A stretch of 5,193 nucleotides of DNA, from the NCBI GenBank assembly GCA_017416665.1, contig JAFQBO010000023.1:1-5193 (forward strand), given 5' to 3'. The notes under the pieces were generated by a model. The model was given only the letters and a program-made list of their open reading frames with translations, did no database searches and was not told the origin of the DNA. Every line of letters begins with the position of its first letter. The first letter of the stretch is position 1. Made by a program: the position numbers and the translations under genes. This DNA comes from Oscillospiraceae bacterium. GTDB lineage: Bacteria > Bacillota > Clostridia > Oscillospirales > Ruminococcaceae. This document shows, one piece after another, positions 1 to 4,557 of this stretch.

Positions 1-1
1 C

Positions 2-295
2 AAGAACATGAAGAAGATCCCTGCAGCTCTCTTTATCGTTGACCCCAGAAAGGAAAAGATCGCTGTAGCTGAGGCTAAGAAGCTCAATATCCCGATCGTT
101 GCTATCGTAGATACAAACTGCGATCCTGACGAAGTTGATTATGTTATCCCTGGTAACGATGATGCTATCAGAGCAGTAAAGCTTATTGCTGGTACAATTG
201 CTAACGCTATCATCGAAGGCAGACAGGGTGATGACGCTGTTGAGGCTGCAGAAGCTGAGACAGTTGAGGAAGCTCCTGCTGAGGACGCTGAATAA
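2..295 (+). CDS. rpsB: 30S ribosomal protein S2, C-terminal part (5' end outside window)
   Basis: This is the 3' portion of rpsB; about 97 codons are visible and the reading frame is open to the left edge, so the ATG at 8 is an internal methionine, not the start. S2 is a structural protein of the 30S subunit. The visible part carries the conserved S2 stretch with [18 protein letters not shown], then [30 protein letters not shown], both hallmark blocks of the family's C-terminal half. It ends in an acidic, alanine-rich tail ([22 protein letters not shown] pattern), as is common in Clostridia. A hairpin with a T-tract follows 15 bp after the stop and tsf starts 81 bp after it, the standard rpsB-tsf arrangement. 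Identification is by recognition of the family blocks and is essentially certain. Confidence 0.97.
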   Translation, partial: KNMKKIPAALFIVDPRKEKIAVAEAKKLNIPIVAIVDTNCDPDEVDYVIPGNDDAIRAVKLIAGTIANAIIEGRQGDDAVEAAEAETVEEAPAEDAE

Positions 296-310
296 TCAGG
301 AAATAAAATC

Positions 311-340
311 AAAAACCCGAATGTGAACGTTCGGGTTTTT
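311..340 (+). terminator. Intrinsic terminator or attenuator between rpsB and tsf
   Basis: AAAAACCCGA (311-320) pairs perfectly with TCGGGTTTTT (331-340). The stem continues with A321-T330, a T322-G329 wobble and G323-C328, closing on a TGAA tetraloop (324-327), giving 13 pairs. The right arm ends in five T residues. Because tsf normally depends on read-through from rpsB and I see no convincing separate promoter in 341-376, partial termination (attenuation) is the most sensible reading. The flanking A and T tracts make the hairpin potentially bidirectional. Confidence 0.85.
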
Positions 341-362
341 GCAGATAATACAAATATATTAC

Positions 363-368
363 AGGAGG
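363..368 (+). promoter_or_regulatory. Shine-Dalgarno site of tsf
   Basis: AGGAGG lies 8 bases before the ATG at 377. It decides the start of tsf: the same frame is open back to an ATG at 323, but that codon lies inside the loop region of the terminator hairpin and has no ribosome binding site. Confidence 0.93.
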
Positions 369-376
369 TAATTACA

Positions 377-1294
377 ATGGGAAAGATTTCTGTTGCTGAA
401 ATCAAGGAACTTATGAAGGCTACCGGTGTTGGTATGATGGACTGTAAGAAGGCTCTCGAGGCTAACGACGGTGATATGGACAAGGCTATCGAGTTCCTCA
501 GAGAAAAAGGACTTGCTACACAGGCTAAGAAGAGCGGCAGAGCTGCTGCAGAGGGTGTCGTTACAGCTGTTGTAAACGGCAACGTAGGTGTACTCCTCGA
601 AGTAAACACAGAAACAGACTTTGCTGCAAATACAGACGATATCAAGAACTTTGTAAGCGCAGTTGCAAATACAATTATCGAAAAGAATCCTGCTGACGTT
701 GAGGCTCTCAAGGCTGAGGTTATCAGCGGCGGTACAGCTACAGTAGGCGATGTTCTTACAGAGCTTGCTGGTATGAAGATCAGAGAAAACATCGTTATCC
801 GTCGTTTCGTAAGAATGGAAGGCGTTCTTGCTTCTTACATCCACAACGGCGGCAGCATCGGCGTTATGGTTAAGCTTGATACAGAGCTTTCCGGCGATGC
901 AGTAACAGCTATCGGTAAGGACGTTGCTATGCAGTCTGCTGCTCTTAATGCTCCTTACGTTAAGCGTGAAGATGTTCCTGCTGAAGTTATTGAGAAGGAA
1001 AAAGAGATCATGATGGCTCAGATGGCTGAAGATCCTAAGATGGCTAACAAGCCTGAGCAGGTAAGAGCTAAGATCGTTGAAGGTAAGGTTGGAAAGTACT
1101 ATTCTGAGAACTGCCTCCTCGAGCAGGCATTTGTTAAGGATGACAAGCTTTCCGTTCAGGGTTATGTTGACGCTGAGGCTAAGAAGCTTGGCGGAACAAT
1201 CGCAGTAGTGGATGTTATCCGTTACGAGAGAGGCGAGGGCGTTGAAAAGAAGGAAGACAACCTTGCTGATGAAGTAGCAAAGATGATTAAGTAA
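377..1294 (+). CDS. tsf: Elongation factor Ts (EF-Ts)
   Basis: EF-Ts is the cytoplasmic guanine-nucleotide exchange factor that releases GDP from EF-Tu during translation elongation. The product is 305 residues, within the usual bacterial range. Residues 1-50 form the N-terminal UBA-like domain with family signature 1 (LMKATGVGMMDCKKAL, 12-27). Signature 2 follows as EVNTETDF (75-82), in which the Thr-Asp-Phe 80-82 motif corresponds to the Asp/Phe pair that intrudes next to the EF-Tu magnesium site. The rest is the two-part core, with a VMVKLDTE strand, the ALNAPYVKREDVP block and a C-terminal KYYSENCLLEQAFVKDDKLSV segment typical of the family. The start at ATG 377 is chosen for its AGGAGG site and the standard MGKISVAEIKEL opening. 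It is co-oriented with rpsB and probably co-transcribed through the intergenic hairpin. A terminator starts 8 bp after the stop. Confidence 0.98.
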   Translation: MGKISVAEIKELMKATGVGMMDCKKALEANDGDMDKAIEFLREKGLATQAKKSGRAAAEGVVTAVVNGNVGVLLEVNTETDFAANTDDIKNFVSAVANTIIEKNPADVEALKAEVISGGTATVGDVLTELAGMKIRENIVIRRFVRMEGVLASYIHNGGSIGVMVKLDTELSGDAVTAIGKDVAMQSAALNAPYVKREDVPAEVIEKEKEIMMAQMAEDPKMANKPEQVRAKIVEGKVGKYYSENCLLEQAFVKDDKLSVQGYVDAEAKKLGGTIAVVDVIRYERGEGVEKKEDNLADEVAKMIK

Positions 1295-1301
1295 TCATTT
1301 G

Positions 1302-1337
1302 TGCGGCACGGCTCAGGCTGTGCCGCATTTATTTTTT
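1302..1337 (+). terminator. Intrinsic terminator after tsf
   Basis: TGCGGCAC (1302-1309) pairs with GTGCCGCA (1320-1327). The stem extends inward by a G1310-T1319 wobble and GC pairs 1311-1318 and 1312-1317 to a TCAG loop, 11 pairs in all. It is followed by TTTATTTTTT (1328-1337). This is a strong rho-independent terminator for the rpsB-tsf unit. The T-tract directly abuts the GGGAGG ribosome binding site of the next gene, so any read-through RNA would carry hairpin and binding site side by side. Confidence 0.92.
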
Positions 1338-1343
1338 GGGAGG
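1338..1343 (+). promoter_or_regulatory. Shine-Dalgarno site of the membrane protein gene
   Basis: GGGAGG sits 5 bases before ATG 1349. It fixes the start there rather than at the in-frame GTG at 1301, which lies just before the terminator stem and would force translation through the whole hairpin. Confidence 0.85.
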
Positions 1344-1348
1344 TATAT

Positions 1349-2125
1349 ATGAATAAAGATAAGTGGATAGTTCTTGTTCTCGTGCTGGTTGTGAGCGGAT
1401 TTTTCACATGTGTTGCGTTTGCGGATGCAAAACTTGTTTTCAAGGACAAGCGTATTGATATCAATGAAACTTCAACAAATGATTTCAGCAGCCGTGCTGT
1501 TGCAGAGGGTGAGGCGTATATTATTACAGGACCTTTTGCAGAGCTTGAAGAAAAGAATACAGTTTACGGAATTCCTCTAGGAAAAAAGAGTACATATTAC
1601 TATCTTGTAAGCAATACTGATTATGAGACTTTTGCAAAGGCTGTTGATTCGGATACTGACAATTTTTTTAGCGGAATGACATGGTATGTTGTTTCTGTAT
1701 CTGATGAGGATATGGTAGATGAATTCGACAAGGCAGTAAAACGTTTCGACCGTTGGATGCAGAGTTATAATAATCTCTGGACTCTTTTTGAGGAAAGCGG
1801 ATATAATCCGGAGCTTGATGAGCAGAAGATAGAGGATATGCTCGATCAGCTCCCTGATGAATCAATAAAGATCAGCGGATTTCTCAGAAATCAGAGTTCA
1901 AACTCAAAGTATAAGAAATACAGAGATGAATTCCTTGAATCCGGCAATCTCAGTTCAGATGATATAGGCGAGCTTCTTCTTGATGTCGATAAGGAAGGAG
2001 CAAATACAGGCGATACAGAGAAGATGATTTTCTTTGTGGCAGCTGGAGTATTTGTTATCTCGTTTATTCTTCTGATTCTTGCCGTTGTAAAGACAATAAA
2101 GAAGAAAAAATCACAGGAATTATAA
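1349..2125 (+). CDS. Uncharacterised membrane-anchored protein with one large extracytoplasmic domain
   Basis: I do not recognise this 258-residue protein. The N-terminus has two lysines then a hydrophobic stretch (about residues 7-25) ending in CVAFADA, a good signal peptidase site after Ala25 (A-F-A) if it is cleaved. Residues about 26-225 are hydrophilic and acidic, with a probable beta-rich part (GEAYIITGPFAELEEKN, TVYGIPLGKKSTYYYLV, about 54-87) followed by a helical, Asp/Glu-rich part (about 118-222). A second membrane segment (about 226-248, FFVAAGVFVISFILLILAVV) is followed by a KTIKKKK positive tail, predicting a cytoplasmic C-terminus and an external central domain. The only cysteine is Cys21, and the surrounding FFTC is not a proper lipobox. 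It lies between two terminators, so it is probably its own transcription unit or served by read-through from tsf; I could not see a convincing promoter in the 54 bp after tsf. Function unknown; an envelope-associated role is only an inference. Confidence 0.85.
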   Translation: MNKDKWIVLVLVLVVSGFFTCVAFADAKLVFKDKRIDINETSTNDFSSRAVAEGEAYIITGPFAELEEKNTVYGIPLGKKSTYYYLVSNTDYETFAKAVDSDTDNFFSGMTWYVVSVSDEDMVDEFDKAVKRFDRWMQSYNNLWTLFEESGYNPELDEQKIEDMLDQLPDESIKISGFLRNQSSNSKYKKYRDEFLESGNLSSDDIGELLLDVDKEGANTGDTEKMIFFVAAGVFVISFILLILAVVKTIKKKKSQEL

Positions 2126-2146
2126 GGGAAGTAGTCATAAATAAGT

Positions 2147-2186
2147 AAAATCCTGAAAAGAATTATTTTCTTCTCAGGATTTTTTT
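2147..2186 (+). terminator. Intrinsic terminator after the membrane protein gene
   Basis: AAAATCCTGA (2147-2156) pairs with TCAGGATTTT (2174-2183). After one A2157/C2173 mismatch, AAGAA (2158-2162) pairs with TTCTT (2168-2172), closing on a TTATT loop. The T-tract runs through 2186. The A-rich left side could also give weak termination from the opposite strand, which would fit the convergent arrangement with the isomerase gene before the IS inserted. Confidence 0.88.
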
Positions 2187-2194
2187 ATCTCACA

Positions 2195-2204
2195 GATAAA
2201 TTGA
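2195..2204. repeat. Left copy of the target-site duplication of the insertion sequence
   Basis: GATAAATTGA occurs here and again at 3696-3705, exactly outside the two ends of the inverted-repeat-bounded element. IS256-family elements are known to duplicate 8-9 bp; the visible match is 10 bp, so one or two of the bases may match by chance. Confidence 0.8.
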
Positions 2205-2249
2205 GCCTATGAAAAAAAGTCTGTAAAAATCGGTAAACTGTGATAAAAT
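2205..2249 (+). repeat. Left terminal inverted repeat of the IS
   Basis: Compared with the complement of 3650-3695, it shares the tip pattern G-CT-TG, an AAA block at positions 10-12, a CTGTAAA block offset by two bases, and an exact AACTGTGAT at positions 32-40 from the tip (2236-2244), followed by an A-rich run ending in T. The inner part overlaps the presumed -10 region of the transposase promoter. Confidence 0.75.
2221..2249 (+). promoter_or_regulatory. Probable transposase promoter
   Basis: TAAAAT (2244-2249) is preceded directly by TGA, forming an extended -10 (TGATAAAAT). Seventeen bases upstream, CTGTAA (2221-2226) is a weak -35 with three matches to TTGACA. It sits inside the left inverted repeat, so transposase bound at the end could repress its own promoter; that is inference. 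Confidence 0.5.
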
Positions 2250-2282
2250 AGAATTAATATCATAGTAGGAGGCTGATTTATT

Positions 2283-3509
2283 ATGGGAAGAAGAAAAAGA
2301 GAACCAATGAGCGAAGGAAAGAAGAACATCATCGGAATGCTGCTGGAGGAATACGACATCCGCAGTGCAAAGGATATTGAAGATGCTCTGAAAGACTTGA
2401 TGGGTGGCACAATCCAGGAGATGCTTGAATCCGAAATGGATGAGCATCTGGGGTATCTCGAATATGAGCGTTCCGATAATCCTGACTACCGTAATGGCAA
2501 GAAAACCAAGAAGATACGCGGCAACTTCGGCGAAACCGAAATTGAAGTACCGCAGGATCGTGACGGAACATTTGAACCGAAAATTGTTAAGAAGCGTCAA
2601 AAGGACATTTCAGGCATAGAACAGAAAATCATATCACTGTATGCCAAGGGCATGACAACTCGCCAGATAAGCGAAACCATTGAGGATATTTATGGTTTTG
2701 AAGTAAGTGACGGTATGGTTTCAGATATCACAGACCGCCTTCTCCCACAGATAGAGGACTGGCAAAAGCGACCTTTGGACGAGGTATATCCGATAGTATT
2801 CATAGATGCAGTGCACTTCTCAGTTCGTGATAACGGTCAAATCAGAAAGCTTGCAGCATATGTGATACTTGCAGTCAGTATAACAGGTCACAAGGAAGTT
2901 CTGGGAATACATATAGGGGAAAATGAAAGTGCAAAATATTGGCTGGGAGTCCTTAATGAGCTTAAAAATCGCGGCGTAAAGGATATTCTCGTCATCTGTG
3001 CAGATGGACTTACTGGCATGAAAGAAGCTGTATCAGCAGCATTTCCTCAAACTGAACTGCAGAGATGTATAGTTCATCAGGTAAGAAATACGCTTAAATA
3101 CGTTGGAGAGAAAAATAAGAAGGAATTCGCCAATGACCTGAAAACGATATACCATGCGCCATCTGAGGAAGCTGCACTTGAACAGCTTGAACAAGTTACA
3201 GAGAAATGGGAGCCTGATTATCCGAATGCAATGAAGAGCTGGTATAAGAACTGGGACGTAATATCGCCGATTTTCAAGTTTTCAATGGAAGTGAGAAAAA
3301 TCATATATACAACAAATGCGATTGAAAGCCTAAACAGCGGCTACCGCCGTCTGAACAAGCAGAGAAGCGTATTTCCGAGTGATACGGCACTGTTGAAGGC
3401 TCTGTATCTGGCAACGCACGAAATCACAAAAAAGTGGACTGTACCACTCAGAAACTGGGGTAAGGTCCTGGGCGAGCTGGAGATCATGTATCCGGACAGG
3501 TTCTGCTGA
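2283..3509 (+). CDS. IS256-family transposase
   Basis: This 408-residue DDE transposase carries out cut-and-copy movement of the surrounding IS; IS256-family members work through a circular intermediate. The N-terminal part (about 1-165) holds the DNA-binding region, including the family block LESEMDEHLGYLEYERSDNP (48-67) with NYRNG-like DYRNGKKTKKIRG, and a helix-turn-helix-like ISLYAKGMTTRQISETIEDIYG (117-138). Catalytic residues fit the family: Asp175 in VFIDAVHF, Asp241 in VICADGLTGM, and Glu348 in TTNAIESLN. The Asp-Asp and Asp-Glu spacings (66 and 107) match IS256-type transposases. The family's Cys/His block is seen as RCIVHQVRN (261-269). Length is full for the family and there is no frameshift. 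Translation starts at ATG 2283, 10 bases after AGGAGG (2267-2272). Confidence 0.96.
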   Translation: MGRRKREPMSEGKKNIIGMLLEEYDIRSAKDIEDALKDLMGGTIQEMLESEMDEHLGYLEYERSDNPDYRNGKKTKKIRGNFGETEIEVPQDRDGTFEPKIVKKRQKDISGIEQKIISLYAKGMTTRQISETIEDIYGFEVSDGMVSDITDRLLPQIEDWQKRPLDEVYPIVFIDAVHFSVRDNGQIRKLAAYVILAVSITGHKEVLGIHIGENESAKYWLGVLNELKNRGVKDILVICADGLTGMKEAVSAAFPQTELQRCIVHQVRNTLKYVGEKNKKEFANDLKTIYHAPSEEAALEQLEQVTEKWEPDYPNAMKSWYKNWDVISPIFKFSMEVRKIIYTTNAIESLNSGYRRLNKQRSVFPSDTALLKALYLATHEITKKWTVPLRNWGKVLGELEIMYPDRFC

Positions 3510-3515
3510 GCCGCG

Positions 3516-3570
3516 TGGATATCAGTCTGTTTTCATTCCGCTACGCTCCATTTCAACAGACTGATATCCA
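3516..3570. other. Perfect 16-bp-stem hairpin just after the transposase stop
   Basis: Positions 3516-3531 (TGGATATCAGTCTGTT) are perfectly complementary to 3555-3570 (AACAGACTGATATCCA), leaving a 23-base loop that contains ATTCCGCTACGCTCCAT. The stem begins 6 bp after the stop codon. No T-tract follows, so it is not a standard terminator. It may protect or fold the 3' end of the transposase mRNA, or be a structural or protein-binding site of the element. Confidence 0.85.
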
Positions 3571-3577
3571 AAGTATC

Positions 3578-3606
3578 TTGACAAATTACAGTATCCATTG
3601 TATACT
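3578..3606 (+). promoter_or_regulatory. Outward-facing sigma-A-like promoter in the IS right end
   Basis: TTGACA (3578-3583, perfect -35) is followed after exactly 17 bases by TATACT (3601-3606, five of six -10 bases). It points rightwards out of the element, so a transcript starting near 3613 would run antisense to the isomerase gene. A dyad TTACAGTAT / ATACTGTAA (3586-3594 and 3602-3610, 7-base spacer) covers the spacer and -10, the layout of an operator. Promoter match is seen directly; activity and any regulator are inference. Confidence 0.6.
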
Positions 3607-3608
3607 GT

Positions 3609-3643
3609 AAAAAATTGGAGCAGCTTTTTTCAAGCCACTCCAA
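3609..3643 (-). terminator. Minus-strand terminator inside the IS right end
   Basis: TTGGAG (3615-3620) pairs with CTCCAA (3638-3643); after a 2x2 internal loop (CA/CA), GCTT (3623-3626) pairs with AAGC (3632-3635) around a 5-base loop. Read on the minus strand the hairpin is followed by TTTTTT (complement of 3609-3614). It therefore stops transcription entering the IS from the isomerase gene and now acts as that gene's likely 3' terminator. Confidence 0.65.
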
Positions 3644-3649
3644 ATAAAC

Positions 3650-3695
3650 ATTTTCATCACAGTTGATTAATTTACAGAAATTATTTCGCAGAGCC
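3650..3695 (-). repeat. Right terminal inverted repeat of the IS
   Basis: Read inward on the minus strand from 3695 it begins GGCTCTGCGAAA and contains AACTGTGAT at 3664-3656, the same 31-base distance from the tip as in the left repeat, then GAAAAT. The match to the left end is imperfect, as is usual in this family. Confidence 0.75.
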
Positions 3696-3705
3696 GATAA
3701 ATTGA
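3696..3705. repeat. Right copy of the target-site duplication of the insertion sequence
   Basis: GATAAATTGA, identical to 2195-2204. It ends 3 bases short of the stop codon of the isomerase gene, so the insertion left that gene whole. Confidence 0.8.
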
Positions 3706-3708
3706 AAA

Positions 3709-4347
3709 TTATCTATGAGAACGCATCATATTCTTAATTTCCTCAATATCACTATTAAACATTATATAGTCATACACAATGCGATTGCTCAATGCTTTTT
3801 TCAACAACTTCTTGTCTACGCCATCAATAATATCTGCCCATGTTTTCTTTACTGTTTGATTCATTTGCTTCAAGAGCTTTGTATCATGCCTTTTTCTTTC
3901 AGCATCGTCAACAGGATATCCTTCGCCAAAAGGACCGTCGAATAATTTATTTAATGTGCATTGAAGATTTATTTCTCCAAGCCATCCCCAGTTAAGTCCC
4001 AATGGCAGCGATACAGCATTGCCGTTGTTAATTCTTCCGAATAAAAATGCGTCTTGCGGAGTGGGAACGTAGCCGCATAATACACCGGGTAAGCTATTAC
4101 ACGCCAGCATCATACCCTGACCGGACGAACATCCTGTCACTATAAAATCTACAGCTCTGCTTGAAAGTAATAAACTGACGCAGATAGCAATTTCAATATA
4201 CGAAAACTGTTGTAAAGAATCATCAAACACACCAAAATTAACTACTTCATGACCAAGAGTTTTCGCCGTCTTTGTCACGCTCTCAAAAATAATACTATTC
4301 TTTTCTTTTTGTGACGATGCCTGAATTACTCCTATCTTCATGCCCAT
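3709..4347 (-). CDS. RpiB/LacA/LacB-family sugar-phosphate isomerase
   Basis: The 212-residue product belongs to the family of ribose-5-phosphate isomerase B and galactose-6-phosphate isomerase subunits, which interconvert aldose and ketose phosphates in the cytoplasm. It opens with MKIGVIQASSQKEKN (from residue 3), the Rossmann-like first strand. FIVTGCSSGQGMMLACNSLPGV (68-89) corresponds to the family's CGTGIGMSIAANKVPGI block, placing Cys73 where RpiB has its catalytic cysteine. GRINNGNAVSLPLG (104-117) corresponds to the conserved H/R-NDANVLALG segment. It is longer than classical RpiB (about 150 residues) by a C-terminal helical extension with the DGPFGEGYPVDDAERKRHDT block (137-156), as in a clostridial subgroup; the true substrate cannot be told. 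The start is taken at ATG 4347, 5 bases after GGAGG (4353-4357); ATG 4341 (MKIGV) is the alternative. The gene lies downstream of the acetyltransferase, separated from it by a MITE. Confidence 0.9.
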   Translation of the reverse strand: MGMKIGVIQASSQKEKNSIIFESVTKTAKTLGHEVVNFGVFDDSLQQFSYIEIAICVSLLLSSRAVDFIVTGCSSGQGMMLACNSLPGVLCGYVPTPQDAFLFGRINNGNAVSLPLGLNWGWLGEINLQCTLNKLFDGPFGEGYPVDDAERKRHDTKLLKQMNQTVKKTWADIIDGVDKKLLKKALSNRIVYDYIMFNSDIEEIKNMMRSHR

Positions 4348-4352
4348 CCTTA

Positions 4353-4357
4353 CCTCC
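4353..4357 (-). promoter_or_regulatory. Shine-Dalgarno site of the isomerase gene
   Basis: On the minus strand this reads GGAGG, followed by TAAGG and ATG. It rules out the in-frame GTG at 4359, which overlaps the site itself. Spacing is 5 bases to ATG 4347 and 11 bases to ATG 4341. Confidence 0.8.
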
Positions 4358-4382
4358 ACAACTTTAAATTCTTCTCTGAGTT

Positions 4383-4416
4383 GTTATATCTCTGTACTAT
4401 TGCTCCACCAATTATA
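4383..4416 (-). promoter_or_regulatory. Possible isomerase promoter elements partly inside the MITE
   Basis: On the minus strand TTGGTG (4412-4407, inside the MITE end) lies 18 bases before TATAAC (4388-4383, outside it), a plausible sigma-A promoter giving a leader of about 30 bases. A perfect TATAAT (4416-4411) is also present within the MITE but has only a poor -35 (CTGCTT). Both are weak calls by consensus matching alone. Confidence 0.35.
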
Positions 4417-4423
4417 CCTTGCC
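4400..4423 (+). repeat. Left terminal inverted repeat of the MITE
   Basis: Starts TTGCTCCACCAA and ends ACCTTGCC. It differs from the complement of the right repeat only at repeat positions 8, 13 and 16. Confidence 0.87.
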
Positions 4424-4533
4424 AAAAAGGCGAAAGCAGAATGAAAATTTATCAAGGAAGGAAAACGAAGGAATACTGTCGCATTTCAAGTTTTTCTGAC
4501 ACAGAGAAATTTTCTTTATGCCGAGTATTTGAC

Positions 4534-4557
4534 GGCAAGGTTTAGTTGGGGGAGCAA
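4534..4557 (-). repeat. Right terminal inverted repeat of the MITE
   Basis: Read on the minus strand it starts TTGCTCCCCCAA and ends ACCTTGCC. Its first 16 bases are also the last codons and stop codon of the acetyltransferase gene. Confidence 0.87.

Larger units (their letters stand above)
2205..3695 (+). mobile_element. Complete IS256-family insertion sequence, about 1491 bp
   Basis: The element contains one transposase gene of the IS256 family and is bounded by imperfect inverted repeats flanked by a direct repeat of GATAAATTGA. Tips read GCCTATG on the left and, on the complementary strand, GGCTCTG on the right. The element is somewhat longer than IS256 itself because about 186 bp of non-coding, structured sequence lie between the transposase stop and the right tip: a 16-bp hairpin, an outward promoter with a dyad, and an inward-facing terminator. 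The transposase frame is unbroken, the DDE residues are present and the target duplication is perfect, so the insertion looks recent and the copy potentially active. Ends were set by eye; shifts of a base at either tip are possible. Confidence 0.85.
4400..4557. mobile_element. MITE-like element, 158 bp, with 24-bp terminal inverted repeats and TA flanks
   Basis: The two ends (4400-4423 and 4534-4557) are inverted repeats matching at 21 of 24 positions, beginning TTGCTCC. Similarity continues inward: GAAAATTT followed by A/C and TC occurs at the same distance (19 bases) from both repeats (4443-4453 and complement of 4504-4514). The element is flanked by TA on each side (4398-4399 and 4558-4559), as expected for a TA-targeting Tc1/mariner-IS630 type transposase acting in trans. 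It has no coding capacity. The right end overlaps the 3' end of the acetyltransferase gene. The interior (4424-4533) holds no gene that I can see. Confidence 0.85.

Noticed and set aside
323..376. In-frame extension of tsf to an ATG at 323 (18 extra residues)
   Set aside because: The ATG lies inside the terminator hairpin and has no ribosome binding site; AGGAGG at 363-368 and the conserved MGKISVAEIKEL start point to 377.
139..792. Long minus-strand open frame opposite rpsB and tsf
   Set aside because: It is a shadow of strongly codon-biased genes on the plus strand; it spans the gene border and has no recognisable family features.
1301..1348. GTG start at 1301 for the membrane protein
   Set aside because: It would translate the terminator stem and T-tract; GGGAGG with ATG 1349 and a normal signal sequence is far better.
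1400..1430. Lipoprotein signal in the membrane protein (FFTC before Cys21)
   Set aside because: The residues before the cysteine do not fit a lipobox, and an A-F-A signal peptidase I site follows at once.
2190..2600. Minus-strand open frame across the left IS end and transposase start
   Set aside because: It crosses the inverted repeat and lies opposite the conserved transposase N-terminus; no ribosome binding site or family match.
2219..3562. Shorter IS bounded by AGTCTGT (2218-2224) and ACAGACT (3556-3562)
   Set aside because: About 12 of 16 bases match, but no target duplication flanks these points, and the right motif is already explained as half of the 16-bp hairpin. The 2205-3695 ends have both inverted repeats and direct repeats.
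3586..3610. LexA- or SOS-box reading of the dyad in the IS tail
   Set aside because: The half-site order is CAG...CTG with a 7-base spacer, the reverse of the enterobacterial CTG...CAG LexA box, and it does not fit the Gram-positive LexA consensus either.
3715..3945. 76-residue plus-strand frame downstream of the outward IS promoter
   Set aside because: It lies wholly opposite the conserved isomerase coding sequence and lacks a ribosome binding site; any transcript here would be antisense RNA.
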